NCBI GenBank assembly: GCA_963759175.1
Contig: CAVWXP010000007.1
Span: forward strand, 124,001-188,000
Reading direction: 5' to 3'
Source: SZUA-442 sp963759175
Lineage (GTDB): Bacteria > Actinomycetota > Acidimicrobiia > Spongiisociales > UBA5794
DNA length: 64,000 nt
The translations under genes were made by a program, and so were the position numbers. Shown one piece after another: positions 1-9,067 of the stretch; position 1 is the first letter of the stretch, and the number at the start of each line of letters is the position of its first letter. The notes below the pieces were generated by a model. That model was not told the origin of the DNA and did no database searches. It was given only the letters and a program-made list of their open reading frames with translations.

Positions 1-1
1 G

Positions 2-16
2 TTGACAAAATGTCAA
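2..16. promoter_or_regulatory. Perfect inverted repeat, candidate operator
   Basis: TTGACA-AAA-TGTCAA is a perfect 6+6 bp inverted repeat with a 3-nt spacer, 43 bp upstream of the molybdenum hydroxylase start. Its size and symmetry fit a dimeric TetR, GntR or MarR type repressor; no regulator gene is visible because the window begins here. The left half also resembles a -35 hexamer. The operator role is inferred. Confidence 0.35.
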
Positions 17-58
17 TGAGGAGGACAAGATGAGGACGACCGCTGAGGAGGTCCGGCG

Positions 59-2623
59 ATGGAAAACATCTCGTTCACCGTCAACGGACAGCCCGGCGTC
101 GTCCGAGCCGACCATCCCCACCTGTTGTCCGCGCTTCGCGAGGAGCTCGGGATCACGAGCCCGAAGGACGGGTGCTCACCATCCGGCCAGTGTGGCGCGT
201 GCACCGTGTTGCTCGATGGCAAGGCGATCCAGAGCTGCCTCGTCTCGATGGAGAAGGCAAGCGGTAAGGACGTCACCACACTCGAGGGGTTCGATGAGGC
301 CGAACGGGAAAGGCTCGCACACGCGTTTGCCAGCGCTGGAGCACTCCAGTGCGGCTTCTGCACACCGGGGATCCTGGTGCGAACGAAGGCCCTGCTCGAC
401 GCAAAGGGCTCGGACCTCGACCTGCCGACGATCAAGAGTCGCCTGGGTGCGCACCTGTGCCGATGCACGGGATACACGAAGATCCTCGAAGCCATCGACC
501 TCCTGGTCGAGGACACGGTCCCGCTGCCCCGGACGCCCTCGACGGTTGGTGATGGGGGCGCCAAATACGAGGGGGTCGAGCTCGCACTCGGCGATCGGGG
601 CTACGTCGACGACCTACGCCCGGACGGACTCCTCCACGCGGTCCTGAAGCTCACGGACCATGCACGTGCCGACATCGACACGATCAACACCTCGGCAGCC
701 GAATCCGCGCCCGGTGTCGTGGCCGTGTTCACAGGGGCAGACGTCCCCGGCCAGCTCAAGGTCGGCATCATCCACGAGGATTGGCCCGTGTTCATCCCCG
801 AGGGCGGGCGAACTTCGTTCTACGGGGATGCCCTCGCCATCGTCGTGGCGGGCACCAAGGCCGAAGCGACAGCTGCGGCCGACCTCATCGACGTCGCCTA
901 CACCGTTCATCCACCGTTCGCCGATCCGGTGAGCGCGCTCGAGTCCGATGAGGATGCGGTCTGGGGGCTCGACGGCAACCTCCTCTCCCGGTCCGCGTAC
1001 TCGAGGGGCGACGTCGACGCCGCACTGGAGACTGCGGCGCACACCATCCACGAGGTCTTCCTCACCCAACGGGTCGAGCACGCGTTCCTCGAGCCAGAGT
1101 CGACACTCGCCGTGCCGACCGACGACGGCCTCCACGTCTATTCGGGAGGTCAGGGCGTCTGGGACGACCGGAACCAGATCGCCAAGATCCTCGACGTCGA
1201 GCCACGGACCGTGACCGTGGAGTTGGTGTCCAACGGCGGCGCGTTCGGCGGCAAGGAGGACATGTCCAACCAGGGCCAGACGGCCCTCGCTGCCCACCTC
1301 CTCCGGCGACCCGTCGCCTGCACGCTGACCAGGGAGCAGTCCTTCCGCATCCATGCGAAACGCCACCCCATCCGCATCGAGGTGTGGGCCGGGTGCGACG
1401 CCGAAGGCACGTTGACGGCCCTCCGTTCACGGATGATCGGGGACTCCGGTCCGTACGCATCCGTCGGCATGAAGGTGCTCGAGCGGGCAGCGGGCCATAT
1501 GAGCGGGCCCTACGCCGTCGCGAACATCGACGTCGAGGCGCTGGCCGTACGGACGAACAATCCCGTTGGTGGGGCGTTCCGAGGTTTCGGCGCCAACCAG
1601 GCACAGTTCGCCATGGAGGGCATCATGGATCGCCTGGCCGATGCCGCCGGGCTGAGTGGCTGGGAGATGCGATCGCGCAACATCGTCACACCTGGCGCCG
1701 AATGGGGTCCCGGCCAGATCATGGACGACGGTTCGCGTGGCATCCGCGAGTGCCTCGACGCGATCCGGGTGCCGTACGACGAGGCACGTTCGGCAGGCAA
1801 GGCCGTCGGTCTGGGCCTTGCGATCAAGAACTCCGGCCTCGGGAACGGATTCGTCGAGATCTCCAAGGCCGTCGTCCGGTTCCGCGACGACGGCCGGGTC
1901 GAGGTTCGCCACTGCTGGACCGAGATGGGCCAGGGCGTCCACAACGTGGCGCTCCAGGTCGCCGCGCAGGAGCTCTCCATCGATCCTGACCGCATCGAGG
2001 TCATCGTCGACACGACCCTCGAGCTGGGCGCAGGACAAACCACGGGATCGCGCGGCACGATCATGGCTGCGGGGGGTGTCGCCGAGGCGTGTGCGAGCGC
2101 GTTGGCTGGAGGATGTGCGGTCGGCATCGACTACGAGGGTGAGTACCGCGTCGATTGGACGAACTCGCTCGAGGAAGGTCTCGAGCACCCCATCATCCAC
2201 TCGGCATTCGGCTATGCGGCGCAACTCGTCATCGCCGATCCGGAGACCGGCGTCATCGAGAAGGTGATTGCCGCGCACGACGTCGGCAAGGCCGTGAATC
2301 CCACGCTCGTCGAAGGCCAGATCGAAGGTGCCGTCCACATGGGTCTCGGGTATGCACTGACCGAGGAGTTCCCCACCGACGACGAAGCTCGACCGACCAA
2401 GCAGAACCTCCGCTCACTCGGAATCATCCGGCCCAAGGACATGCCGGAGATCGAGACGATCATCGTCGAGGTGCCACAGCCCGGCGCCCCCTACGGCGTC
2501 AAGGGCGTGGGCGAGATCGGATTGGTCCCGACGGCCGGCGCGGTGGCCGCAGCACTCCATGAGGTCGATGGCGTGTGGAGGACCCGGACGCCCATGGGTG
2601 TCCATCAACCCGTCGAGCATTGA
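59..2623 (+). CDS. Fused [2Fe-2S]/molybdopterin hydroxylase (xanthine dehydrogenase / aldehyde oxidoreductase family)
   Basis: This 854-residue protein joins two parts of the xanthine oxidase family in one chain without an FAD domain. Residues 1-160 hold the plant-type [2Fe-2S] domain (C39, C45, C48, C60) and the second [2Fe-2S] domain (C98, C101, C134, C136). The rest is the molybdopterin-binding part, with a GGQG segment, the GAFRGFGANQ loop and the catalytic Glu in GVGEIG (about E819). Such FAD-less fusions occur in Desulfovibrio Mop-type aldehyde oxidoreductases and in so-called selenium-dependent xanthine dehydrogenases. It should hydroxylate an aldehyde or N-heterocycle (purine-like) in the cytoplasm and pass electrons to an unknown acceptor. 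GAGGAGG lies just before the ATG. Substrate cannot be decided from sequence. The 3' end overlaps the convergent transglutaminase frame by about 125 bp. Confidence 0.88.
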   Translation: MENISFTVNGQPGVVRADHPHLLSALREELGITSPKDGCSPSGQCGACTVLLDGKAIQSCLVSMEKASGKDVTTLEGFDEAERERLAHAFASAGALQCGFCTPGILVRTKALLDAKGSDLDLPTIKSRLGAHLCRCTGYTKILEAIDLLVEDTVPLPRTPSTVGDGGAKYEGVELALGDRGYVDDLRPDGLLHAVLKLTDHARADIDTINTSAAESAPGVVAVFTGADVPGQLKVGIIHEDWPVFIPEGGRTSFYGDALAIVVAGTKAEATAAADLIDVAYTVHPPFADPVSALESDEDAVWGLDGNLLSRSAYSRGDVDAALETAAHTIHEVFLTQRVEHAFLEPESTLAVPTDDGLHVYSGGQGVWDDRNQIAKILDVEPRTVTVELVSNGGAFGGKEDMSNQGQTALAAHLLRRPVACTLTREQSFRIHAKRHPIRIEVWAGCDAEGTLTALRSRMIGDSGPYASVGMKVLERAAGHMSGPYAVANIDVEALAVRTNNPVGGAFRGFGANQAQFAMEGIMDRLADAAGLSGWEMRSRNIVTPGAEWGPGQIMDDGSRGIRECLDAIRVPYDEARSAGKAVGLGLAIKNSGLGNGFVEISKAVVRFRDDGRVEVRHCWTEMGQGVHNVALQVAAQELSIDPDRIEVIVDTTLELGAGQTTGSRGTIMAAGGVAEACASALAGGCAVGIDYEGEYRVDWTNSLEEGLEHPIIHSAFGYAAQLVIADPETGVIEKVIAAHDVGKAVNPTLVEGQIEGAVHMGLGYALTEEFPTDDEARPTKQNLRSLGIIRPKDMPEIETIIVEVPQPGAPYGVKGVGEIGLVPTAGAVAAALHEVDGVWRTRTPMGVHQPVEH

Positions 2624-3590
2624 TCGAGACCGAACCGGCGATACGCACCATGCCACCAACGACGGTGCGCACGGCGGCACGTTGGCTCACTGCTGGTCCG
2701 ATACACCCTATCAGATCGGGTCGCGGGCTGAGGTCGAACTGCGGTAGGCCCGACCGTGACATTGCCACCGACGCTTCGAGGCCTGCGCTCGTGCTCGTGC
2801 CGTGGTACACCCCTCGCAGGGGGGTGATGTCCTCGTAGTCGCGGCCATGGCCGATCTTGACATGCCGCTCCCCCACGTCGAGCTGGTTCGTCGGATCGAG
2901 TGGCCACCATCGCCCGTCGGAGAGCGGGACCTCGACCCAGGCATGGGTGCTGACCGTGATCTCGTCGTCGATGGGCTCATCGCCTTGGGCCGAATCCGAT
3001 GCGTACAGGTATCCGCTGACGTATCTCGCAGGGATTCCGATGCTGCGAAACATCGCGATCGTCACGTGGGCGTAGTCCTGGCACACGCCCGAACGCTGCT
3101 CGAGGATGTCGACGACAGATGTTCCGACCTCCGTCGCGCCCGGCGTGTACTCGATCAAGGATCCGGCGGCAGCAACCACTGCGCGGACACTCGTGACATA
3201 GGGCTCCTCGCCGTCGATCGCCACGCGCGCCAGGCGCTCGACCTCGTCGTTCCACTCGATGTGGGGCGACGGCACGAGGTACTCGTGGAACACCATCGGA
3301 TTGTTCGGTCCCGTTGCGTCGGGGTCGGGTTCGATGGGTGGACTGGTCTCGACCACGGCCTCGGCGGCGACGGTCAATCGGCTGTGCGGCTGGACGACGG
3401 CGAAGGTGTCGACCCACGTCCCCCAATAGTCGAAGGTGCTGTGCACCGGAACGCGGGGATCGATCTCGACGTGGTACGACAGGACGCGTTGTCGGTCATT
3501 GTCGGTCGGCCTTGCACGAAGCATGTTGTGGGACTGCGCCACCTGACCGTCATACCTGAACGAGGAGACATACCGCAGGTCGATGCGCAT
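2499..3590 (-). CDS. Transglutaminase-like cysteine peptidase family protein (amidoligase cassette)
   Basis: Transglutaminase-core protein of the type found with circularly permuted ATP-grasp and alpha-E genes. The N-terminal beta domain (residues 1-120) is followed by the core with the triad C170 (SGVCQDYAH), H216 (STHAWVEV) and D232 (PLDPTNQ). The ATG at 3590 overlaps the upstream stop as TGATG, which fixes the start and implies translational coupling. The family normally stops near residue 280-290. Here the frame continues to 363 residues with a low-complexity Arg/Pro tail that is antisense to the hydroxylase 3' end. A frameshift near 2715-2745 would give a normal-length end at 2711, so the tail may be an artefact or a recent read-through. 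It may process or cross-link a peptide made by its partners; that role is inferred. Confidence 0.82.
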   Translation of the reverse strand: MRIDLRYVSSFRYDGQVAQSHNMLRARPTDNDRQRVLSYHVEIDPRVPVHSTFDYWGTWVDTFAVVQPHSRLTVAAEAVVETSPPIEPDPDATGPNNPMVFHEYLVPSPHIEWNDEVERLARVAIDGEEPYVTSVRAVVAAAGSLIEYTPGATEVGTSVVDILEQRSGVCQDYAHVTIAMFRSIGIPARYVSGYLYASDSAQGDEPIDDEITVSTHAWVEVPLSDGRWWPLDPTNQLDVGERHVKIGHGRDYEDITPLRGVYHGTSTSAGLEASVAMSRSGLPQFDLSPRPDLIGCIGPAVSQRAAVRTVVGGMVRIAGSVSINARRVDGHPWASGSSTRHRPHGVLRPPRRPSGPIRSRPRP

Positions 3591-4525
3591 CAGAGCACCT
3601 CGTAGGCGTGGAGATCTGCATTCGTCGCCGAGAAGAGATCGCTGAGCACGCAACCGGAGACGTCCCTGATACCCGCCTCCGCCGCAGCGATGAACTCGCC
3701 GAGGATCGGATCGTCGACGGACGGGACATCACCGAACTCGATGGTTGCCCGCAGGCGACCGAGGGCTCGAAGGGCGGTCACCTGGCGCATACCCGAGAAC
3801 GCCACCGTCAGCTCCTCCTCGCAGCGGTTCAACGCGAACTGGACGCAACAGGGAGCCTCCGAGCCCGCAACGAGGAACGTGACGACGTCGTCGGCGCCCG
3901 CAAGTGCGTTGTGACTGTGGATGAAGGCGTGGAGACCCGACACCGAGCGGAGTACACGGAGCCACGACTCGATGCTCTCATCCCCCGCTCGACGATGCAC
4001 ATCGATCGTTCGCAGCGTCATCTCGGCTCGCTCGAGGTACTGGCCGACGGCGACGAATCGATATCCGTCGGCGCGGACCATCGAGTCGTGGATGACACCC
4101 GAGATGCGTTGCGCTTGTTCGTTGAGTTGGTCGAAGAAGAAGGCAGGCGAAGCCGCCAGCTGTGACGCGGTCGTGGCGCCGAGCGTCTGGTGGAAGACAT
4201 TCACCGCCTCGAGCAGATCGAGCGGTACGAGGTCGCGAACGTTGCGCAGACCGTCGCGTGCTGCCGACACCGAAGATGCGATTGAGCCGTCGTTGGATCG
4301 GTCCAGCACGAGAAAGCCGAGGACGGCATCGGCGGTGAAGGCGTCGTGGTGATCGAGGAATGCGCTGTCGAGGTAGAGCACTTCGAGTAGCTGGCGCCAC
4401 CGATCCTCGGACTGGTGGCCCTCCACTTGGGACATGGACGTCATGGCGACGAGCTGACCCGTCTGGGCAGCACGTTGGAGGTACCTCCCCACCCAGAACA
4501 GGATCTCAGCGTGTCGCGACAGCAT
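3590..4525 (-). CDS. Alpha-E domain protein (DUF403)
   Basis: All-helical alpha-E family protein (about 311 residues) beginning with the family signature MLSRHAEILFWVGRYLQRA. The family has no proven activity. It is consistently encoded between a circularly permuted ATP-grasp enzyme and a transglutaminase, and is thought to work with them in making or modifying a short peptide or peptide-like metabolite. The ATG at 4525 overlaps the ATP-grasp stop as TGATG and the stop overlaps the transglutaminase ATG in the same way. The three products should therefore be made in fixed proportion. Family assignment is firm; function is unknown. Confidence 0.85.
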   Translation of the reverse strand: MLSRHAEILFWVGRYLQRAAQTGQLVAMTSMSQVEGHQSEDRWRQLLEVLYLDSAFLDHHDAFTADAVLGFLVLDRSNDGSIASSVSAARDGLRNVRDLVPLDLLEAVNVFHQTLGATTASQLAASPAFFFDQLNEQAQRISGVIHDSMVRADGYRFVAVGQYLERAEMTLRTIDVHRRAGDESIESWLRVLRSVSGLHAFIHSHNALAGADDVVTFLVAGSEAPCCVQFALNRCEEELTVAFSGMRQVTALRALGRLRATIEFGDVPSVDDPILGEFIAAAEAGIRDVSGCVLSDLFSATNADLHAYEVL

Positions 4526-5976
4526 CAGGAATCCGCCAGTACCCACGTGTCCTTGGACCCGCCGCCCTGTGACGAGTTCACGATCAGGGAACCCTCGGGC
4601 AACGCAACACGGGTCAGCCCGCCGGGAACGACCTCAACGGTTTCACCGGCCACGACGAACGGTCGCAGGTCGAGATGTCGCGGATGGAGGTCTCCTTCGA
4701 CCAGGGTCGGATGTGTCGAGAGGTTGACGACCTCCTGTGCGATGAAGTTGCGCGGATCCGCCTCGATCTCGGCACGGACGCCGTCGAGCTCGGCGCCCGT
4801 CGCCTGGGGACCGATGACGATGCCCTTGCCGCCAGCCTCGGCGACCGGCTTCACGACCACCTCATCGAGACGATCGAGGATGGCCCTGCGCTGATCGTCC
4901 TCCCACAGCAGGTAGGTGTCGACGTTCTGGAGGATCGGATCCTCGCCCAGATAGTGCCGGATGAATGCAGGCACGAACGGATAGACGCCCTTGTCGTCGG
5001 CGGCACCGTTCCCGACGGCGTTTGCGAGGGTGACGCTGCCGGCAGACACGGCTGCCATCAGTCCGGGGACGCCGAGCATCGACGTCCGGTCGAACGCGAC
5101 CGGATCGAGGAAGTCGTCGTCGATCCGGCGATAGATCACGTGGACCTGCTGGAGGCCACGAGTCGTGTGCATGTAGACCTTGTGGTCATCCACGACGAGG
5201 TCGCGGCCCTCGACGAGCTCGACACCCATGCTCCTCGCCAGGAATGTGTGCTCGAAGTAGGCGGAGTTGTAGATCCCCGGTGTGAGGACGACCACGGTCG
5301 GGTCCCCGACACCGTGCGGTCCGAGACTCCGGAGGGCTCGAAGCAGCATCGTGCCGTAATCATCGACCGGACGCACCGCGTATTGGGAGAACACCAGTGG
5401 GAAGGCCCGCCGCATCGCGGCGCGATTCTCGAGCACGTATGAAACGCCGCTCGGCACGCGAAGGTTGTCCTCGAGGACACGAAACGTGCCCTCGGCATCG
5501 CGGACGAGGTCGATCCCCGAAACGACGCATCGCACGCCTCTCGCCACCCGCACACCGTGGGCACCCCGCGTGAATCCCGACGCCGATGTCACGAGCCAGG
5601 AGGGGATGACGCCATCGCGGAACACCGATTGGTCCCCTACGTACACGTCCTCGAGGAACGCGTTCAGTGCCCGGACGCGTTGAATCAGACCTGCTTCGAT
5701 CGTCCTCCACTCGCTCGCAGCGATGATGCGGGGGATGACATCCATCGGCCACGTCCGCTCGATTCCTTCATCACCTCCGTAGACGGCGAAAGTGATGCCG
5801 AGGCTCCGGAACGTGTCGTCGACCATCGCGGCCCGCTCAGCGAGGTCCGCCCCGTCCATCGAGCGAAGTCGCGCGACCAGGGCCTCGTAGTGGTCCCGTG
5901 CGACACCATCGTCGAAGACCTCGCAGAACTCGTCCGCTGTCGTGTAGCCATCCAGGAGCGCCATCGGGTCGAGCAT
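4525..5976 (-). CDS. Circularly permuted ATP-grasp protein (DUF404/DUF407)
   Basis: A 483-residue circularly permuted ATP-grasp enzyme, first gene of the three-gene cassette. The family block LEDNLRVPSGVSYVLENR and the glycine-rich VVKPVAEAGGKGIVIG nucleotide segment are clear. ATP-grasp enzymes activate a carboxylate as acylphosphate and join it to an amine or thiol; comparative work on this family proposes peptide-bond-forming (amidoligase) activity. GGAGGG lies about 7 nt before the ATG. The downstream alpha-E and transglutaminase genes overlap by one base each. A 58-bp gap separates it from the small membrane protein upstream. The biochemical product is not known for any bacterium. Confidence 0.86.
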   Translation of the reverse strand: MLDPMALLDGYTTADEFCEVFDDGVARDHYEALVARLRSMDGADLAERAAMVDDTFRSLGITFAVYGGDEGIERTWPMDVIPRIIAASEWRTIEAGLIQRVRALNAFLEDVYVGDQSVFRDGVIPSWLVTSASGFTRGAHGVRVARGVRCVVSGIDLVRDAEGTFRVLEDNLRVPSGVSYVLENRAAMRRAFPLVFSQYAVRPVDDYGTMLLRALRSLGPHGVGDPTVVVLTPGIYNSAYFEHTFLARSMGVELVEGRDLVVDDHKVYMHTTRGLQQVHVIYRRIDDDFLDPVAFDRTSMLGVPGLMAAVSAGSVTLANAVGNGAADDKGVYPFVPAFIRHYLGEDPILQNVDTYLLWEDDQRRAILDRLDEVVVKPVAEAGGKGIVIGPQATGAELDGVRAEIEADPRNFIAQEVVNLSTHPTLVEGDLHPRHLDLRPFVVAGETVEVVPGGLTRVALPEGSLIVNSSQGGGSKDTWVLADS

Positions 5977-6034
5977 AGGTGCAGCCCTCCCTGCTCGAAG
6001 AACGCGCCGGTCGGAGGGGCTCGACCTGCCTGGT

Positions 6035-6226
6035 TCAGGACGGTCGACGCCGACTCCACGCGACGAGGCCGACGCCGGCTGCCGCCGTGACGAGACCGAT
6101 CACCACCCACGCACCGCTCCCCGTCATGAAGCTCTGCGGCGCGAACTCGGAATTGATGCCCTGGAGGGTCCAGAGGACGCCCATGGCCGTCATGAGGATG
6201 CCGAACCCGATTCCCGCGGTGCGCAT
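6035..6226 (-). CDS. Small two-helix membrane protein
   Basis: This 63-residue protein has two hydrophobic helices (about 3-22 and 38-56), with LQGINSEFAPQSFMTGSGAW between them and a basic end WSRRRPS. The WxLQG...SFMTG...W pattern recurs in small membrane proteins of many actinobacteria; none has a known function. TACGCT lies six bases before the ATG, as in a leaderless transcript. It precedes the ATP-grasp cassette on the same strand and could share its transcript. Confidence 0.7.
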   Translation of the reverse strand: MRTAGIGFGILMTAMGVLWTLQGINSEFAPQSFMTGSGAWVVIGLVTAAAGVGLVAWSRRRPS

Positions 6227-6465
6227 GGACCAAGCGTAGGAAGGGACCTGCGCTGGTCGAACGCATCCTCGTTGCCGACGAGGGTCGCCGGGAGGCCGCG
6301 GTCACGGCGCCGTCGCCTGGTGCAGCCACGATCGAACGAGGAGACGTTGGTGTGCCCGCGATTCGAGCGTATGCCCACACCTGCCAGCCATCGACGCCAT
6401 ACATCGTGTCGATGGAGCGCGAGCCATCTACTGTTGGGGAGAGCGATCGAGGTGGAGTGCACGAC

Positions 6466-6903
6466 ATGGCGGACACAGCGGCGAACAACGGTGAAGTCAT
6501 CGAGGATGTGAAGGCCGATCACGTCACGATCTCCCAGGGTGGAGCCAACTCGGTGGAAGCGACCACGGTGGAGGTGAGCCAGGGCGGCATCCAGGCAGTG
6601 CAGGCCGAGTCCGTGACCATCACCCAGGGCGGCGCCTTCATCATCGAGACGACCAGCGCCGACCTCACCATGAGCGGCGCCGGCCTGATCGCGGGCGACA
6701 CCATCACCCTCCGGTCCGGCGGTGCAGGACTCGTGGTTGCCGACACGCTCAAGGCGGAACCGGGATCGATCGTGGGGTTCCTGTTCGCCGGGACCATCGA
6801 GGGCAACCCCGACGTCAAGGTCGATGTCCGTACTGCCGCGGCCATGGGTGCAGGCTTCGCGGTCGCCCTGTTCGCCCTCCGAAGGCTCTTCAGAAGCCGC
6901 TGA
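6466..6903 (+). CDS. Beta-repeat protein with C-terminal membrane anchor
   Basis: I recognise no named family. From about residue 13 the 145-residue protein shows five imperfect repeats of 15-16 residues (VTISQGGANSVEA, VEVSQGGIQAVQA, VTITQGGAFIIET, LTMSGAGLIAG, ITLRSGGAGLVVA). Each has alternating hydrophobics followed by a Gly pair, the pattern of a short beta-solenoid. A C-terminal hydrophobic stretch and basic tail (AAAMGAGFAVALFALRRLFRSR, two parts) look like a membrane anchor or amphipathic helix. There is no signal peptide, so the repeats probably face the cytoplasm, bactofilin-like in concept. The ATG at 6466 is chosen for the upstream GAGGTGGAG and because the sequence before it does not look like protein. 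otsA follows 50 bp downstream on the same strand. Confidence 0.7.
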   Translation: MADTAANNGEVIEDVKADHVTISQGGANSVEATTVEVSQGGIQAVQAESVTITQGGAFIIETTSADLTMSGAGLIAGDTITLRSGGAGLVVADTLKAEPGSIVGFLFAGTIEGNPDVKVDVRTAAAMGAGFAVALFALRRLFRSR

Positions 6904-6953
6904 TTCGCCCCGCTTCAGCCTGCTGGGCCATCTGCGGCATGCGGTAGGCTCGG

Positions 6954-8342
6954 ATGCAGGAGCAGGGGGTCACCGTCCAACGCATCATCGTCGTCGCCAA
7001 TCGCCTCCCCGTATCACGGGTCGACGATGGCTGGTCCATCAGCCCGGGAGGTCTCGTTCGGGCGCTACGTCCGGTCCTCCAGAACGCCCACGGCGCCTGG
7101 GTGGGTTGGCCGGGTATCCCCGACTACGAAACCGAACCCTTCAACCACGATGGGATCGACCAACGCCCGGTGATGCTCACCGAGACGGAGGTGGACGAGT
7201 TCTACTACGGCTTCTGCAACGGGACCCTGTGGCCGCTGTATCACGACGCCATCGTCCCACCCGAGTACCACCGTCACTGGTGGCGGCCCTACGTGGCGGT
7301 GAACCGTCGCTACGCCGAGGAGACGGCAGCCGTCACGAACCCCGGTGACATCGCGTGGGTGCAGGACTACCAGCTCCAGCTGGTGCCCTCCATGTTGCGC
7401 GAGATGACCCCCGAGGCCACCATCGGGTTCTACCTCCACATCCCGTTCCCTCCGATCGAGATCTTCTCACGCCTGCCGTGGCGCCGTCAGATCATCGAGG
7501 GCCTCCTCGGATCCGACGTCATCGCCTTCCAGACCCGCCAGAGCGCTGAGAACTTCGCGCGAGCTGCGCGGCGGATCGCCGGCGCAGAGTCCCTCGGTCG
7601 TCGGGACCTACGGTGGCAGGGCAGGGCCGTCCACCTCCAACCCGCACCGATCGCCATCGACACGGCTGAGTTCGAGCGCATGGCGGCGTCCCCGGCGATC
7701 CAACAGCGTGCGGCGGAGATCCGTCACGAACTCGGCGATCCGCGCCACGTCATCCTCGGCATGGATCGTCTGGACTACACGAAGGGCATCGACCTGCGTC
7801 TCAGGGCCTTCGCCTCGCTGCTGGACCGTTCGACCACTCGGGACCGCGCCTATGCGTTCGTCCAGGTGGCCGTGCCCAGCCGCGAACAGGTGCCGGCCTA
7901 TCAGACGCTGCGCAGCGACATCGAGCAGCTCGTGGGGCGTGTCAACGGCGATCATGGCGGACCCGGTTGGGTTCCCGTGACGTATCTGTACCGGACACTC
8001 CCGTTCGAGGAGGTCATCGCGTACTACGTCGCAGCGGACGTCATGCTCGTCACACCGCTGCGGGACGGCATGAACCTCGTTGCCAAGGAATATGCCGCCA
8101 GCCGCATCGACGACGACGGAGCCCTCATCCTGAGCGAGTTCGCCGGCGCCGCCGAGCAGCTGCGCGCCGCGGTGATCGTCAACCCCTACGACATCGACAG
8201 CGTCGCCGACAGCATCGAACGAGCCACGACGATGAGTCCCCGTGAGCAACGGAACCGCATGCGCAGGTTGCGCAGGTCGGTCCGCCAATCCGATGTCTTC
8301 GAGTGGGCTCGGGCATGCCTGGCGACCCTCGAGGACCTATGA
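6954..8342 (+). CDS. otsA: Trehalose-6-phosphate synthase
   Basis: GT20 glycosyltransferase of 462 residues that makes trehalose 6-phosphate from a nucleotide-glucose and glucose 6-phosphate. The N-terminal VANRLPVS...GGLVRAL loop, WVGWPG, and the C-terminal LVTPLRDGMNLVAKEYAA motif are diagnostic. The length is typical for bacterial OtsA. The stop overlaps the otsB start as ATGA, so the two steps are translationally coupled. TAGGCT lies just before the ATG, but only 3 nt away, so the exact transcript start is unclear. Acts in the cytoplasm in osmoprotection and carbon storage. Confidence 0.95.
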   Translation: MQEQGVTVQRIIVVANRLPVSRVDDGWSISPGGLVRALRPVLQNAHGAWVGWPGIPDYETEPFNHDGIDQRPVMLTETEVDEFYYGFCNGTLWPLYHDAIVPPEYHRHWWRPYVAVNRRYAEETAAVTNPGDIAWVQDYQLQLVPSMLREMTPEATIGFYLHIPFPPIEIFSRLPWRRQIIEGLLGSDVIAFQTRQSAENFARAARRIAGAESLGRRDLRWQGRAVHLQPAPIAIDTAEFERMAASPAIQQRAAEIRHELGDPRHVILGMDRLDYTKGIDLRLRAFASLLDRSTTRDRAYAFVQVAVPSREQVPAYQTLRSDIEQLVGRVNGDHGGPGWVPVTYLYRTLPFEEVIAYYVAADVMLVTPLRDGMNLVAKEYAASRIDDDGALILSEFAGAAEQLRAAVIVNPYDIDSVADSIERATTMSPREQRNRMRRLRRSVRQSDVFEWARACLATLEDL

Positions 8343-9067
8343 CGTCGTCCGACCTCGCAGCGGCCCTTCGGGTGGCGGCCCGAGCGTCGCAGCTGCTGGT
8401 CGCCTCCGACTACGACGGCTGCCTGTCCCCCATCATCGCCGACCCTGCCCGGGCCGTCCCCCACTCCGGCGCCCTCGAGGCATTCCGATCCGTCGCTGCC
8501 CACGACTCCGTCCATGCCGCCATCGTGTCTGGCCGATCGCCCGAGGTTCTCGAGCGGTTCGTCGGGATCCATCCACAGATCGAGCTCGTGGGGAACCACG
8601 GATCCGAGCTCGACACCGACGACGACCCGCACGACGCCGTCACCGCCATCACGACCGATCTCAGCGCGGCTGCCCTCATGCACCCGGGAGCGGTGGTCGA
8701 ACCGAAGTCGCTCGGCGCAGCGTTCCACTACCGCCACGTGGCCGACGAACGAGCGGCGATCGAAGCGGCACGATCCGTCGGGGCTGCTCACGGGGCGAGA
8801 ACCATCACCGGAAAGAAGGTGCTCGAATTCGTGTTCGGCGACGGCGACAAGGGAACGGCGATCGCTGCCCTTGCGCGGCGTTGGAACACCGATGGCACCG
8901 TCTACTTCGGCGACGACCTCACCGACGAAGCCGTGTTCGCCATCCTCGGACCCCAAGACGTCGGGATCAAGGTGGGTGACGGCGACACCATGGCCACCCA
9001 CCGGGTGCCGGACCCGAACGGTGTGGAGGAGGCGCTCCGCCACCTCGAGGCGGCGCTGGGGTCCTAG
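8339..9067 (+). CDS. otsB: Trehalose-6-phosphate phosphatase
   Basis: HAD-superfamily phosphatase of 242 residues that hydrolyses trehalose 6-phosphate to trehalose. Motif I is DYDGCLSP, with D as nucleophile. Motif II is in IVSGRS, the cap contains GNHGSE, and motif IV is in FGDDLTDE. The ATG at 8339 overlaps the otsA stop (ATGA); an upstream in-frame ATG would add 12 residues inside otsA and is less likely. The end overlaps the convergent treS-mak gene by 4 bp. Confidence 0.94.
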   Translation: MTSSDLAAALRVAARASQLLVASDYDGCLSPIIADPARAVPHSGALEAFRSVAAHDSVHAAIVSGRSPEVLERFVGIHPQIELVGNHGSELDTDDDPHDAVTAITTDLSAAALMHPGAVVEPKSLGAAFHYRHVADERAAIEAARSVGAAHGARTITGKKVLEFVFGDGDKGTAIAALARRWNTDGTVYFGDDLTDEAVFAILGPQDVGIKVGDGDTMATHRVPDPNGVEEALRHLEAALGS

